64,000 nt of DNA, taken from NCBI GenBank assembly GCA_003615045.1, contig ML014111.1, positions 186,001 to 250,000 of the forward strand, written 5' to 3'. Positions within the stretch are counted from its first letter, which is position 1. The number at the start of each line of letters is the position of its first letter. The stretch comes from Caulochytrium protostelioides (lineage: Eukaryota > Chytridiomycota > Caulochytriomycetes > Caulochytriales > Caulochytriaceae). The notes under the pieces are model-generated. The model did no database searches. It was given only the letters and a program-made list of their open reading frames with translations, and was not told the origin of the DNA. Shown here piece by piece: positions 37,882 to 47,699 of the stretch. Made by a program: the position numbers and the translations under genes.

Positions 37882-39381
37882 CTAACGCTGCATGCGCATG
37901 AAGCGCTCGCGGACCGCCACCTCAACCTCGAGGGCATCCCCGAGCTCCTCCATGCGGCGCTGCAACGACATGAGCTGGCCTTGCGCGAGATGGGTTTCCG
38001 AGTTGCGGAGATTGACGCTCGAGATCAGTGTCGCGAGCGCAGCGACCTCCGCGTCCTGGGCCGAGCGGTCGGTTTGCAAATCGCGAACTTCACGTTCGAG
38101 GTCGGTCATGCGGGCTTCATACATCGGCAGCACGTGGTCGACCACGTGCTGAAGAGCCTTCGCCGTCGGCGACGTCGCGCCGGCCGCCTGCTGGGCCACA
38201 AGGCCGTCAAGCGTCTCCTGATGAACTTGCAGGCTATCCACCACCGCGCGGATCTGCTGCGTGGTCGTGCCGTTCGCACGCGCAAAGTAGAGACGGTCCG
38301 TCTCAATGACACCGCGTAGCCAGGCCACCGTGCCCTCGGTCTGTGTCTGGCGGGCGTCCATGGATGCCTCCAGGTCACGCACAGCACAGCTCAACGTGTT
38401 GGCCGCGACGGCCTCGGCCACGGCCGCTACGTCCGTCTTGGTGGCGAGCTCCACGCTCGACGCCGTCTCCACCGTCGCCGTCTCCGTGGCAGCCGTGTCC
38501 ACAGCAGACGCTGCCGTGCACGTGACTGTCGATGTCGACGTGGTGGTGGTCGTGGTCGTTGTCTGGACGCCGACGCGGCGACGCTTGAGCGATGCTGCCG
38601 GATGGGTGGCAAAGACCATGACGGGCGGACGCGGCGGCGGCGGCGGGATGCGGTACACCTCGGTCACCTGCGACAGCAGATGGTCCGGCGACACCGACGA
38701 GACCGGCGTGTTGTTCTGCGTTGGGGGGACGTAGCTGTCCATGGCCGCGTTCAGCATCTGCGGCGTGATGGTCTCGTACTCATCCGCCCCCAAGTCTTCG
38801 GTGTTGATCTGGGTCAGCTGCTTGGCAATCGCGGCGGCCGCGGCCGCGGCCGCGACAGCCGAAAACATGTCGACCGGGCCGCTGGCGTGCGGCGAGCGCA
38901 GGGATCGCGCCTCGGCGGCCTCGTCCAGAGCGGCATCGAGGCGAGCCATGCGCTCACCGTCGGTGGCGGCGGCGCGGGCGCGGCGGGCCAGCGCGTTCAG
39001 CAGCTCATCCTGCAGTGCGGCCAGCAGCTCTGGCCGCGACTCGCCGAAGAGCGCGACGCCCTTCACTTTGCCGTGGCCGTGGGGCACCATCTCACGCGTT
39101 GGGACGGTGGCCGGCGCGCCCGTGCCCTTGCCCGTGGCGGCAGCGGCGGCGGCGGCCGTGCTGAATGGCGCGACCCCGTCGGCGATGGCGTCCAAAACGC
39201 TGTCGGAGTCGACGCTGACGACTTCATATTCGTCCGCATCAAGGGAAGGCATCGGCGTCTCCGTCTTGCGGGCTTCGATCTTGGCCGCGGCCTCCGCCGC
39301 CATTGTGGCGGCACGCATCTCCGGCGTCGGCGGCGCCGGAGGAATCACCGGGGCTGGCGTGCGGCGGAACAAGAAAGACAT
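37882..39381 (-). CDS. Ala/Thr-rich coiled-coil protein, unrecognised
   Basis: 499 residues from the ATG at 39381 (MSFLFRRTPAPVIPPAPPTP). The N-terminal half is Ala/Pro-rich with two acidic stretches (DADEYEVVSVDSDS and EDLGADEYETITPQML) that repeat the pattern DEYE. A proline patch (RIPPPPPRPPVMVF) and a long Thr/Ser run encoded by ACN codons lie in the middle. From about residue 320 the chain is helical with heptads (TDLEREVRDLQTDRSAQDAE; LMSLQRRMEELGDALEVEV), a coiled coil reaching the C-terminus. No membrane or signal segment is seen. It could be a cytoskeletal or trafficking scaffold, but no family is recognised. Confidence 0.68.
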   Translation of the reverse strand: MSFLFRRTPAPVIPPAPPTPEMRAATMAAEAAAKIEARKTETPMPSLDADEYEVVSVDSDSVLDAIADGVAPFSTAAAAAAATGKGTGAPATVPTREMVPHGHGKVKGVALFGESRPELLAALQDELLNALARRARAAATDGERMARLDAALDEAAEARSLRSPHASGPVDMFSAVAAAAAAAAIAKQLTQINTEDLGADEYETITPQMLNAAMDSYVPPTQNNTPVSSVSPDHLLSQVTEVYRIPPPPPRPPVMVFATHPAASLKRRRVGVQTTTTTTTTSTSTVTCTAASAVDTAATETATVETASSVELATKTDVAAVAEAVAANTLSCAVRDLEASMDARQTQTEGTVAWLRGVIETDRLYFARANGTTTQQIRAVVDSLQVHQETLDGLVAQQAAGATSPTAKALQHVVDHVLPMYEARMTDLEREVRDLQTDRSAQDAEVAALATLISSVNLRNSETHLAQGQLMSLQRRMEELGDALEVEVAVRERFMRMQR

Positions 39382-41216
39382 CGTGAAAAGAAAACAAAAT
39401 GAAAGAAATCAAGAGTTCAAACAAAAAGTCGCGGAAAGGACGGGGCAAGAAAGGGTGCAAGCAGAGAGGAGAGTGCAACCAAAACAAATAAGACAAATGT
39501 AACTATTGACAGTGACTGTCGGGACAGGGATATGCTGACGTTAAGTGCGTCAAGGCGGCAAGCTTCAGTCAAAGATCGCTATGGATATGCACAAGATAGG
39601 GGAATGAGAATGGATGAGAAGGAGGTGGATCGTTAGACGGTTGGGAGGCTGGAACCAGAAGATGGCTATGAACACAATGTCAAAAGGCTGATCAAGATCG
39701 CAATTGAACGTGCGATTGAGCGAGCCCGAGGAAGAGGAGGTGGAGTCGATGCTACTGACCTACGCTACGATGCTTCGCCGGATATCGACCTGCCGCAGGC
39801 ATTCACTGCCGGACCGCTGACGACACTGAGCCGCAGCGGGCTTTCGTTGCCCTCGGTCTCGAGGGAGCTCTTATATATGTCATGCCGTCCTTGACATGCA
39901 GATAGATGGCTCGACACGACCTGGGATGCGGCGCTGCGGCGGGCAGGCGAGCGACGGTGGCCGCGGGCCAGGACCCGGCCGTGGGACCTGTCAACGCCGC
40001 CGCTCAAGGCCGGGAGCGCCTCCGTCAAGCGCGGTATGGCCGTGCGGTCCCTTTCAGACCGGGCCCCCGACCCCCTCCGAGATGGACGCCGCCGCCAGAA
40101 ACGCCGCGCAGGCGATCGAAGGCGATCTCAGCGCCGCGACGAGATGCATGCCGTCGCCGCTCCCGCGTGTGCCGTCACACCCCCGCGTCGCCTCGCCGCG
40201 CCACCGCTCGCCATTTGGGAAGTAGCGGCACGATGGGGTGTCGGACCCGCCATTGTCGTCGCTCGCCATCGCGCCATCGCCCGGCCGCTGCGGCTGCGCC
40301 GCGGCTGAAACAGACCGAGCCGGCGCGTCCTGGACGCGAACGAAGCGACGGCGGCACCCGAGGCGCCGGCCGGCCATCTGCTTCGTTGCCCGGGAACGCG
40401 GCCGCGGTCAGGGCCGTGGCCAGGCTCGTGGCTTCGCGCAGGATCCAGCTTCGGCGGTCTCTGATCGTCTTGTTCATGCCTGCGGACGCATCCATCCGCC
40501 TGCCCCGCTGGCCCGTCGGTTGGCTTGTCCGCAAGGCGATGGCGATTCCTGCAGAAACGAGGAGCAGATGCCGCCCGAAGAGCAAATGGCGTTCACAGCG
40601 ACAACCGAAGACAGCAGATTTTGTGCTTCATGCTAAAAATACATTCCGCTGAGAGGACGAGCGCGGGATGAATGGCGGCGGCTCCGCATCAGCCGTCCCT
40701 GTCGTGCCGCCCCACATCGCCTCGTGCGTGAGAGGCCTCTCCTCCCGACAGGAACATCACGAGATCCCGGGCGCCCCATGTTGCTGAGGCGACGGCGGTG
40801 GCGGCTCGCAGACGAGCAACGTCCAGAGCCATCCAGCACGCCGGGAATATGGAGAACTACGTGATCGAAGAGATCGACGGGCTCGCCATTTCGGGGACCA
40901 TCGTCTAGGCCGAGTCGGTCGCACCATCGTCTTGAGCATGGCGAGCCTGGCGAGCCTGGGCGAGGTAGCATCGGGGTCTTGGCGCTCATCCATGCATGCA
41001 TGCATGCTGACGAACCGGGAGGGTCCGCCGCCAGGAAGGTCCCCCGAGTCTTTTCGTCCAGGGTGGGTGGGGACCCCGCGCCTCCTCTGCTACAATCGGG
41101 CACAATGGCTCGAGCGCGAATCAACGTTCCTCTTGCCAACTGCCGTGATGATGTCTCCTATCAAGGTCGGGCCTTCATCCATATCTACGCTATAGAAAAA
41201 AATTAAACGTGCAGGG
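39382..41216. other. Intergenic between coiled-coil and CFAP57 genes
   Basis: 1.8 kb. Upstream of the coiled-coil start (39382-39750) the sequence is A-rich. The rest is GC-rich, with a CATG run near 40990-41005. Frames of 80-250 codons here overlap on both strands and lack protein character. Confidence 0.5.
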
Positions 41217-44200
41217 CTATACGCTCGGCAGCTGCAAGCGTTGGGCGGGAAAGGGCTGGAATTTGAGGCCCGCGGACGCATCCGCGCTGGTGCCGGTCTC
41301 CGGCCCGTCGACCAGCTGCTTGACAGCCGCGCCTTCGCGCATCTGTGCGGCCTTCAGCTCCTTGCGCAAGTGGTTGATTTCCTGGATGAGCGTCACATTC
41401 TCCTTCATGATTTGGGTATGCTCGTGGCGGTGCACGGCCTGGTCTTTGTCCATGCGCTTTTTGAGCGTCGAAACGAGCTTCTCCAAGTTTTGGCGCTGGG
41501 TGGCAACTTCCTTCTGGAGTAAGCGCTCGGCGTTGGCGCCATCGTCCTCGACGGCGCCGTCGGCTGCGGGCGCCGTACCGCGGGTGCCCACGGGCGTGCG
41601 GCCGCGCGTCGGTCCGGACGCCGTTGATGGCCCGCCGGGTCCGCCCGGCAGTCGCGCGCCTGAGCCGCCGCGGCCCTGGCTCGCGTTGGCTAGGTCGCTC
41701 ATGCAGTACTTGTGGTACAGGCCGCGCAGACGAGTGCTGAGCACCTTGGGCTCCTGGATATATTGAACGAGGTCCGTCAGATCGACTTTGAACTTGCGGA
41801 TGAGGTTTTCGAGACGGTGGTTGAGCTGGCGCTCGCTGTAGGTCTCGTGGTCGGCGGCTTTAAGCTTGAGCTTCAGGTCGCCGATGTTCAGGGCAAGGTT
41901 CGCGTTCACGCGGTTGTAGTGCTGCAGCTCCATGTCCATGTCCTTGATCTGACGCGTCATGTCGGCGATGTCCATCTCGCGTGGCTCGATCTGGATCTTG
42001 AGTTCGCGGATCTTGTAGTCGAGGACAAACTTGAATTTCTCGAGCTCTTGATTCTTCTTCTTCAAGTCGTAGATCCGCTTTTCCTTGTCCTGAATCGTGT
42101 CGTCGCGCTCCTGAATCTCCTTGCGGAGACCTGCGATGTCCTTCTCGAGCGCGCGGATCGTGATACTCAGTTTCTTTTCGTCGTTCGCCATCTTAGCGAG
42201 TTCGACCTTGTGCGCCTCAATCTCGCTCTGCAGCGTGTTGAACTTCTTGCGCATGATACCGTTCTCACCTTTGAGACGCAGCCCGATTTCGCGCTCGGCT
42301 TTCAGCTTCTGCTCATATTTCTCGTGCAGTGTCAGGATCTCGACATCGGCGTCTTCTTCGGTCTCGCGGGCGATCTCCTCGAACTCCTGTTGCTGGCGGC
42401 TCAGATCGTTCTGCAGTTGGTCCAGCTCAGCCTGACGCTGCTTGATCATCGCCTCGAAGTGCGCGTGGAGCTCTGCAATGCTCTGCTCGCGGGACTGCTC
42501 TAGCTCGTGCATCTGCCGCGACCAGCTCTCCTGCATCTCGGTATACTGGCGTTGCAGGTCCTGGTACTTTTCATACTCGGCCATCAACTTGTTGTTCTGC
42601 GCCACTTCCTTTTCCACGAGTTCACGGTGGTGTGTCTCCTTCTCGTCCTCAAGCTGCTCCAAGTGTCGCGCTTCCTCGCGCTCCTTGTCGGCCTTGAGCA
42701 CCGTCGTTGTGATCTTGAGCGCCTCGATTTCTTGGATAAACTTCTCCGTGATCTCCTCGATCTTTTCGTTGAAGTTCATGTCCCGGAGACGCAGCTGGCA
42801 TTCGTTCTCCATCTTCAGCTCGTCCACGCGGTTCTTGAGACTCAGCGTCAAATTTTGTTTCTCCTCGAGGTCGGCTCGCGTCATCAGCACCTCGTTGCTG
42901 TACACCAGCTCCTTCGCACGGCTTTTCAGTCGGTTCTCCCGGTCCGAGAGCTTCCAGGTAAACAGCGACCCGTCCTCGCTGGCCGTAAACAGGTACTGGT
43001 CGTCGTAGGAAATGCACACGCGGCTCACGGCCATCGCATGCGCTGCATGCTCCTGCATCGTCTCGGCATCGTCCAGAATCACGTTCGTGCTCCCGCTGCC
43101 GCCAGCCATAGGTGGCATGGACGAGGCCGCCGCCGCACTCGCTGCTGCAGCGGCCGTCGCCGCCGCTGCTGCGGACCCCGGGGTCGCCCCGGCGGCTCCC
43201 GTGCCGGCTGAGCCCGCGGCGGCAGCGGCCGAGAGCGGCAAACCGCCCGCGCCCGTGGCAGGCGGCACCAACGGGTAGCGCACGGACCGGACGGAGCCCT
43301 CGGCGGTGCCGACGACCAGCATCCGTCCGGAGTGGGAGAACCGGATCTGGGTCATGACCATGTCTTTGGCGACGATCTCGCGGATGACCTGGCCCTCGCT
43401 GATTTCTTTCAGCGTCTTGTCGCTGCCGACGGCAAAGAGGTGGCCGCTCTCGAACTGATGCACCGCGGCGGTGTAGCTGCAGGTCTTGAGCACGTGCTCG
43501 TTTTCGCGCTTGATGTTGCCGAGCACGAGGTCGGCGACGGACCACTCGTAGACGGCGCCGTCCATCCCCGCCGAGACGAGATGGCTATCGTCTTTGCTCC
43601 AGTCGAGCGAGCGCACCTTGCCGTTGTGGCCCTTGAGGTTGGCCAGATTTTCGAAGTTCCATGTCGAGTAGACCTGGATGCTGTTCCCGTGCACGGCGGC
43701 GAAGAACTGGCCACCCGTGCTGAACTGCACTTCACGGCATCCGCGGATTGAAAATTCGCGGAACACCCGGAGATCATCGAGCAAAATCGACATAAACCGC
43801 AGTTTGTCGCTGAACCCGACCAGCAGATACAAGCCGCTGGGATGGATCGCGACTGAGTGCGGGTCTTCGCTGAAATACTTGACCAGCTCGACGGTGTTGT
43901 CGACGAAGTTCCAGAGGCGCACGGAGCGGTCGGAGCCGCACGTCGCCAGCAGCGGTTTGCGAACACAGACATCCATGCCGGTGATCTGGCCGTGGTGGAA
44001 GGGCTGCGAGAGGTGGGTCAACTTGATGGCGTCGTCGGCCGTGGCTGCCGCCGCGGCGTCCAGCGCGCCCACACCACCGTTCATGACAAGGGGGCCCTCG
44101 CTAATCGCACTGTGGACGAACCCCTCGGCGGCGGTGGCGGACACCGGCCCCACGGCTTCGCCGAGCGCGTTCAGGTTGGCCGCATACAGCTGCATGCGGT

Positions 44201-45326
44201 CGCTCGCGACCACGACGAGCTCCTCGTTGGGGCTCAGCGTCATGTGCTGCAGACGGCACTCGCCATCCTCGGCGGGCCGCCAGTCGCGCACGCGGCGGAA
44301 GTGGGTGGCTGTCATGTCGGTGGTCATGCCGTTGGCACTGACATGCTCGACGGCGACGGCTTCCTCGAGGAACTCGTACATGGAGAGCCCGCCGGCGCCG
44401 GCGACAAGGAACCCCTTCGAGTACGGCAGCATCGTCGCGATCGCGCACGCGTCACCGCCAAGCGTCCGCGTGTGGGCGCTGTCCTCGCGGATCTCGCCGC
44501 TCGCCGTGTCAACCAGCATCATGTGACCCTGCTGCGTGCCGAGCAGCAGCTTGTCGGCCGCGGCCCAGAAGTGGGCGGTGAAGTGCTTCGTCTCGGCCCA
44601 ACGCCCGAAGTTGACCAGCGGCCGCAGGTGGCCCTCCTGGAAGCGGTAGACCTTGAGGACGCCGTGGCCGACCACGGCCACTTGGGATGGGTCGGCGGGG
44701 TTGAACGACGTCGAGGTGATGCTCTGCTCGTGCGGCGCATGGCAGACCCGCAGATGCGCCGAGACTTTGGCTTTCTCCCAGTTCCAGATGGTCACGCTCG
44801 CGTCGGGACCCACAGTCGTCACCATGAAATGCTTACTGTCCGCGCTGAACACCATCGTCCCGATATCGGGCTGCTTGGCCGCCGCAGCTGCAGCCGCCGC
44901 CGGGCTCGACCCCGAAGACGCGGCTGCCGCCTCGTCCAGGCCAGCGCCCGGCGCGGCACGATGGGCGGCGCCCGCACTGCCGCCGCTTCCAGCGGACGCG
45001 GCATGGCCGGCACTGGCACCGGAGGCGCCCGACGCGGGCCCCGGCACCAGCGTTTTGCGCTTGCGCAGCGTCGAAACATCCCAGATACTGATGGCGGGCC
45101 GGGGATTCCGCTCGGCGACGGCAATGTAGCGGTGGTTCGGAGAGATGGCGAGCGCGGTCGCGTCCTGGCAGGGGATGAATTTCTGGGCCTTGGTCTCGGT
45201 GTGGTAGATGGCGATATTGGAGCCGACGGGATAGAGGACGTTCTGCTCATCGAGAAGAATGACGCCGTTGTGGACGGATGACTTGAAGCCAAACGCATGG
45301 CGGTAGGTCAACCCCGCGATCGACAT
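41217..45326 (-). CDS. CFAP57: Cilia- and flagella-associated protein 57 (WDR65)
   Basis: 1369 residues in one exon. The start MSIAGLTYRHAFGFKSSV matches the family. Residues ~20-790 are WD40 repeats in two propellers (VLYPVGSNIAIYHTETKAQ, MTLSPNEELVVVASD, LATCGSDRSVRLWNFVDN, HLVSAGMDGAVYEWSVADL, YLFTASEDGSLFTWKL). From about 797 to 1205 it is continuous coiled coil (RADLEEKQNLTLSLKNRVDE, DIAGLRKEIQERDDTIQDKE), broken by a Gly/Pro/Thr linker. A short final coil (HTQIMKENVTLIQEINHLRK) follows near 1290-1330. CFAP57 is an axonemal protein that links inner dynein arms of motile cilia. Its presence implies flagellated zoospores. It is slightly longer than the human protein because of Ala/Gly-rich loops near residues 100-150 and 705-745. 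Confidence 0.95.
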   Translation of the reverse strand: MSIAGLTYRHAFGFKSSVHNGVILLDEQNVLYPVGSNIAIYHTETKAQKFIPCQDATALAISPNHRYIAVAERNPRPAISIWDVSTLRKRKTLVPGPASGASGASAGHAASAGSGGSAGAAHRAAPGAGLDEAAAASSGSSPAAAAAAAAKQPDIGTMVFSADSKHFMVTTVGPDASVTIWNWEKAKVSAHLRVCHAPHEQSITSTSFNPADPSQVAVVGHGVLKVYRFQEGHLRPLVNFGRWAETKHFTAHFWAAADKLLLGTQQGHMMLVDTASGEIREDSAHTRTLGGDACAIATMLPYSKGFLVAGAGGLSMYEFLEEAVAVEHVSANGMTTDMTATHFRRVRDWRPAEDGECRLQHMTLSPNEELVVVASDRMQLYAANLNALGEAVGPVSATAAEGFVHSAISEGPLVMNGGVGALDAAAAATADDAIKLTHLSQPFHHGQITGMDVCVRKPLLATCGSDRSVRLWNFVDNTVELVKYFSEDPHSVAIHPSGLYLLVGFSDKLRFMSILLDDLRVFREFSIRGCREVQFSTGGQFFAAVHGNSIQVYSTWNFENLANLKGHNGKVRSLDWSKDDSHLVSAGMDGAVYEWSVADLVLGNIKRENEHVLKTCSYTAAVHQFESGHLFAVGSDKTLKEISEGQVIREIVAKDMVMTQIRFSHSGRMLVVGTAEGSVRSVRYPLVPPATGAGGLPLSAAAAAGSAGTGAAGATPGSAAAAATAAAAASAAAASSMPPMAGGSGSTNVILDDAETMQEHAAHAMAVSRVCISYDDQYLFTASEDGSLFTWKLSDRENRLKSRAKELVYSNEVLMTRADLEEKQNLTLSLKNRVDELKMENECQLRLRDMNFNEKIEEITEKFIQEIEALKITTTVLKADKEREEARHLEQLEDEKETHHRELVEKEVAQNNKLMAEYEKYQDLQRQYTEMQESWSRQMHELEQSREQSIAELHAHFEAMIKQRQAELDQLQNDLSRQQQEFEEIARETEEDADVEILTLHEKYEQKLKAEREIGLRLKGENGIMRKKFNTLQSEIEAHKVELAKMANDEKKLSITIRALEKDIAGLRKEIQERDDTIQDKEKRIYDLKKKNQELEKFKFVLDYKIRELKIQIEPREMDIADMTRQIKDMDMELQHYNRVNANLALNIGDLKLKLKAADHETYSERQLNHRLENLIRKFKVDLTDLVQYIQEPKVLSTRLRGLYHKYCMSDLANASQGRGGSGARLPGGPGGPSTASGPTRGRTPVGTRGTAPAADGAVEDDGANAERLLQKEVATQRQNLEKLVSTLKKRMDKDQAVHRHEHTQIMKENVTLIQEINHLRKELKAAQMREGAAVKQLVDGPETGTSADASAGLKFQPFPAQRLQLPSV

Positions 45327-46249
45327 GGCGGCGAGGGAACCCCCGCGGGGGCAGGCGAGGTCGGGGAGGAATCGACGTGCCGTGTGGCAGCCCTCGGCCC
45401 CCTTGAGCCTCTACGCGGCCACGACTTGGGCCACGGCGCCGGTGACGGACACGACGACGGCGACGGTCAGCGGCAACACGTCCTCGCTGGCCGTGCGATG
45501 GGAGGATGCGCTAGCGCCCGGACGGCGGTCGCCGAGGCCTGCGAAGCGCCTTGTGGATCGCGGTGGGCCAGGTGGTTCCGCTCGGGCAACAGCAAACGAT
45601 TCAGAATGCCTCGAGGGCTCGAGTCGGCCACGGGCGCGCGGCGCCTTCGGGGGTCTTGTCAGAGTTGTCTGCGGCGGTCGCGGGCGACGCGGGACGGGGC
45701 TTGCCGGAGACAGGTGGTACGCGGCGGAGATAACCCAGCGCCGGAGGAGTAAGCACGTGTCACGGCCCTCAAAGGTCGAGGCGGGTGGACCAACGGCAAA
45801 CGGTCGTGGGGAGCAACGATGCGCCACGGACGATGCGCATCCACTATCGAGAGCTAACCGACAGGACGTCGGATGCCAGCGGTCGGAGTTCGCCCGAGCA
45901 GGTGAGCGCGCGAGCCGACGAGAAGGCGAGCTGACGAGCAGAAGGCCGCCCGGCCCGAGATCGGCGTGAGTGCCGGTCGCACAACCTTCTTGCCACGTGC
46001 GGGCGCGATCGGCGGCGGCGGCGGGTGGCGCGGCTTCGGCGATCGGCACGCCGCAGGATATGGACGTGCGGACGACGGGCGCTCGTCCCGCCGTCAGTCG
46101 GAGCACGCCGCTGCGAAAGGGCCTCGCGCGCGCCGGTGGCGGATCGCGGGCCACGGCGTCGGGCGGCGGGATCGGCCGCGTGACACGCCACGCGGTCGTC
46201 CCGCTGCAGCCGCGGGCGGCGGGGATCGGTCGTCCCGCTGGGGCCGGAG

Positions 46250-46250
<1 letters not shown>

Positions 46251-46288
<38 letters not shown>

Positions 46289-46290
46289 AG
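46251..46290. repeat. (CGG)n microsatellite 1
   Basis: About twelve CGG units in the gap upstream of CFAP57. Confidence 0.85.
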
Positions 46291-46541
46291 GCGGGCGACA
46301 GGCGGGCGGCAGGCGGGCGGCACGGGATCGGCGGCGGTCTCGTCTTTTGTTCCGCCCTTTGCAGGGCAGCAGGGCCGTTCGCGGCAGGAGCCGACGCCGG
46401 GAGACGGCGCGGCGGCGCTGGCAGCGGTGGGGCGGTGGAGTGGCCCTGGCGGCGGGCGGCGGGCGACGGGCGGCCGGGCCAGGGCGTCGGCAGGGTGCCG
46501 CGGCGGCCGTCGATGCCAGCCTACGGGGGAGCGCAAGACCC

Positions 46542-46546
46542 ACCAA

Positions 46547-46592
<46 letters not shown>
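46542..46592. repeat. (CGG)n microsatellite 2
   Basis: About sixteen CGG units, 250 bases from the first tract. Confidence 0.85.
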
Positions 46593-47699
46593 TCACGGGA
46601 GGTGTGCCAGGAGAGGCGCGCGCGGGTCGAAGTCGCCGAAGGCCGGTGGGATACCGGGAGGTCACGGCCGGGCCGTGGGTGGCCAGGGCACGCGAGGATC
46701 AGCCAGGTTCGGCGGCCGTGTCAGGGCAGGCGCCAGCGCGTCCGTCGGCCCGGCGGGAGTGTCGACTGCGAGCCGTGCTAGCGGAATACCCAGGTCAGGG
46801 GCGCACGGACGGATAATGATGAGCGACCAAGCACCACCCGGACCCGATGCACGTCTTCATCCGAGGGCAGCGACACTGGCCACGGGCAGAGAAAACAAGG
46901 GTGTCGGGGGCAGATCCGTCTGTACCCTGGAGTATGAAGCACCACGTCTCCGGCGTGCGGGAAATACGCCCAAGACACGGGCGTGGGCATGCGGCGGAGG
47001 GCCTTTCCTGCCTCCACTCATCCCCAACACGCAGGCGAGCGTCCCTGACCCGCGCCATCCACGGCCAGCGCGCGCTGGAAGGTGCCGGAGGGCATCGGAA
47101 GCCCCTGCGATGGAGCGACCCGCGCGCACCGAGACCGGATCGGCGGTCGACTCACCGGCGCGATCCTCGCGTTCGGTGTCGCGCCGCGACGCTGGGGGTC
47201 ATCGATCTGTCGGATGGCCATCGCGTCGACCCGGCCGTCTCTGGCCGTCGTCGAGCGACCCCCTCCCGCGATCGATCGTCCTGATGCAGCCTCGGCATCG
47301 GGCGACATGAAAAATCCTGGTGCAGCTGGCCAGGGGTGTCGTGGCCGGACCGCGATCGCCTGCACCGCGAGAGGTGAGCACCCATCGTTTTCTCTCTCTC
47401 TCCTTCCCCGACGATGTGGGGCCCAGCGAAGCGGCAGGTGAAGTGCGGTGAAGTGCTGCCGCGCCGCGAGCGGATCACCGGCGGCGGCGGCGGGTCGACC
47501 CTCCGCCCTCCCCGCAACAGGACGCTGCACGAGGCTTCACCTGATGCTCAGCGGCCGCATTCCCATCCGATGCCAGGCACAGTGGCATCGCTCTTGGTTC
47601 GGTCGGATCGGTCGGATGCTTACCTCACAGCTCAGTATCTCTAATAAAAATATAAAAACTACGTCCGGCGTCGATCATCAGATGACAGTTGGACAGGCA

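Larger units (their letters stand above)
45327..47699. other. Intergenic between CFAP57 and dCMP deaminase genes
   Basis: 2.4 kb, extremely GC-rich. CGG tracts lie at 46251-46290 and 46542-46592. Long open frames on both strands (up to 446 codons) contain Arg/Gly/Ala/Pro shadows of the CGG repeats and no conserved motif. The last 60 bases are AT-rich, as 3' untranslated sequence of the deaminase gene. Confidence 0.5.

Noticed and set aside
43857-45281. 474-codon plus-strand open frame opposite CFAP57
   Set aside because: Antisense shadow of the WD40 half of CFAP57; Arg/Val/Gly-rich with no family character.
45844-47310. Overlapping 273- and 446-codon frames on opposite strands
   Set aside because: Both are built around CGG tracts and give Arg/Gly/Pro/Ala peptides; no conserved motif on either strand.
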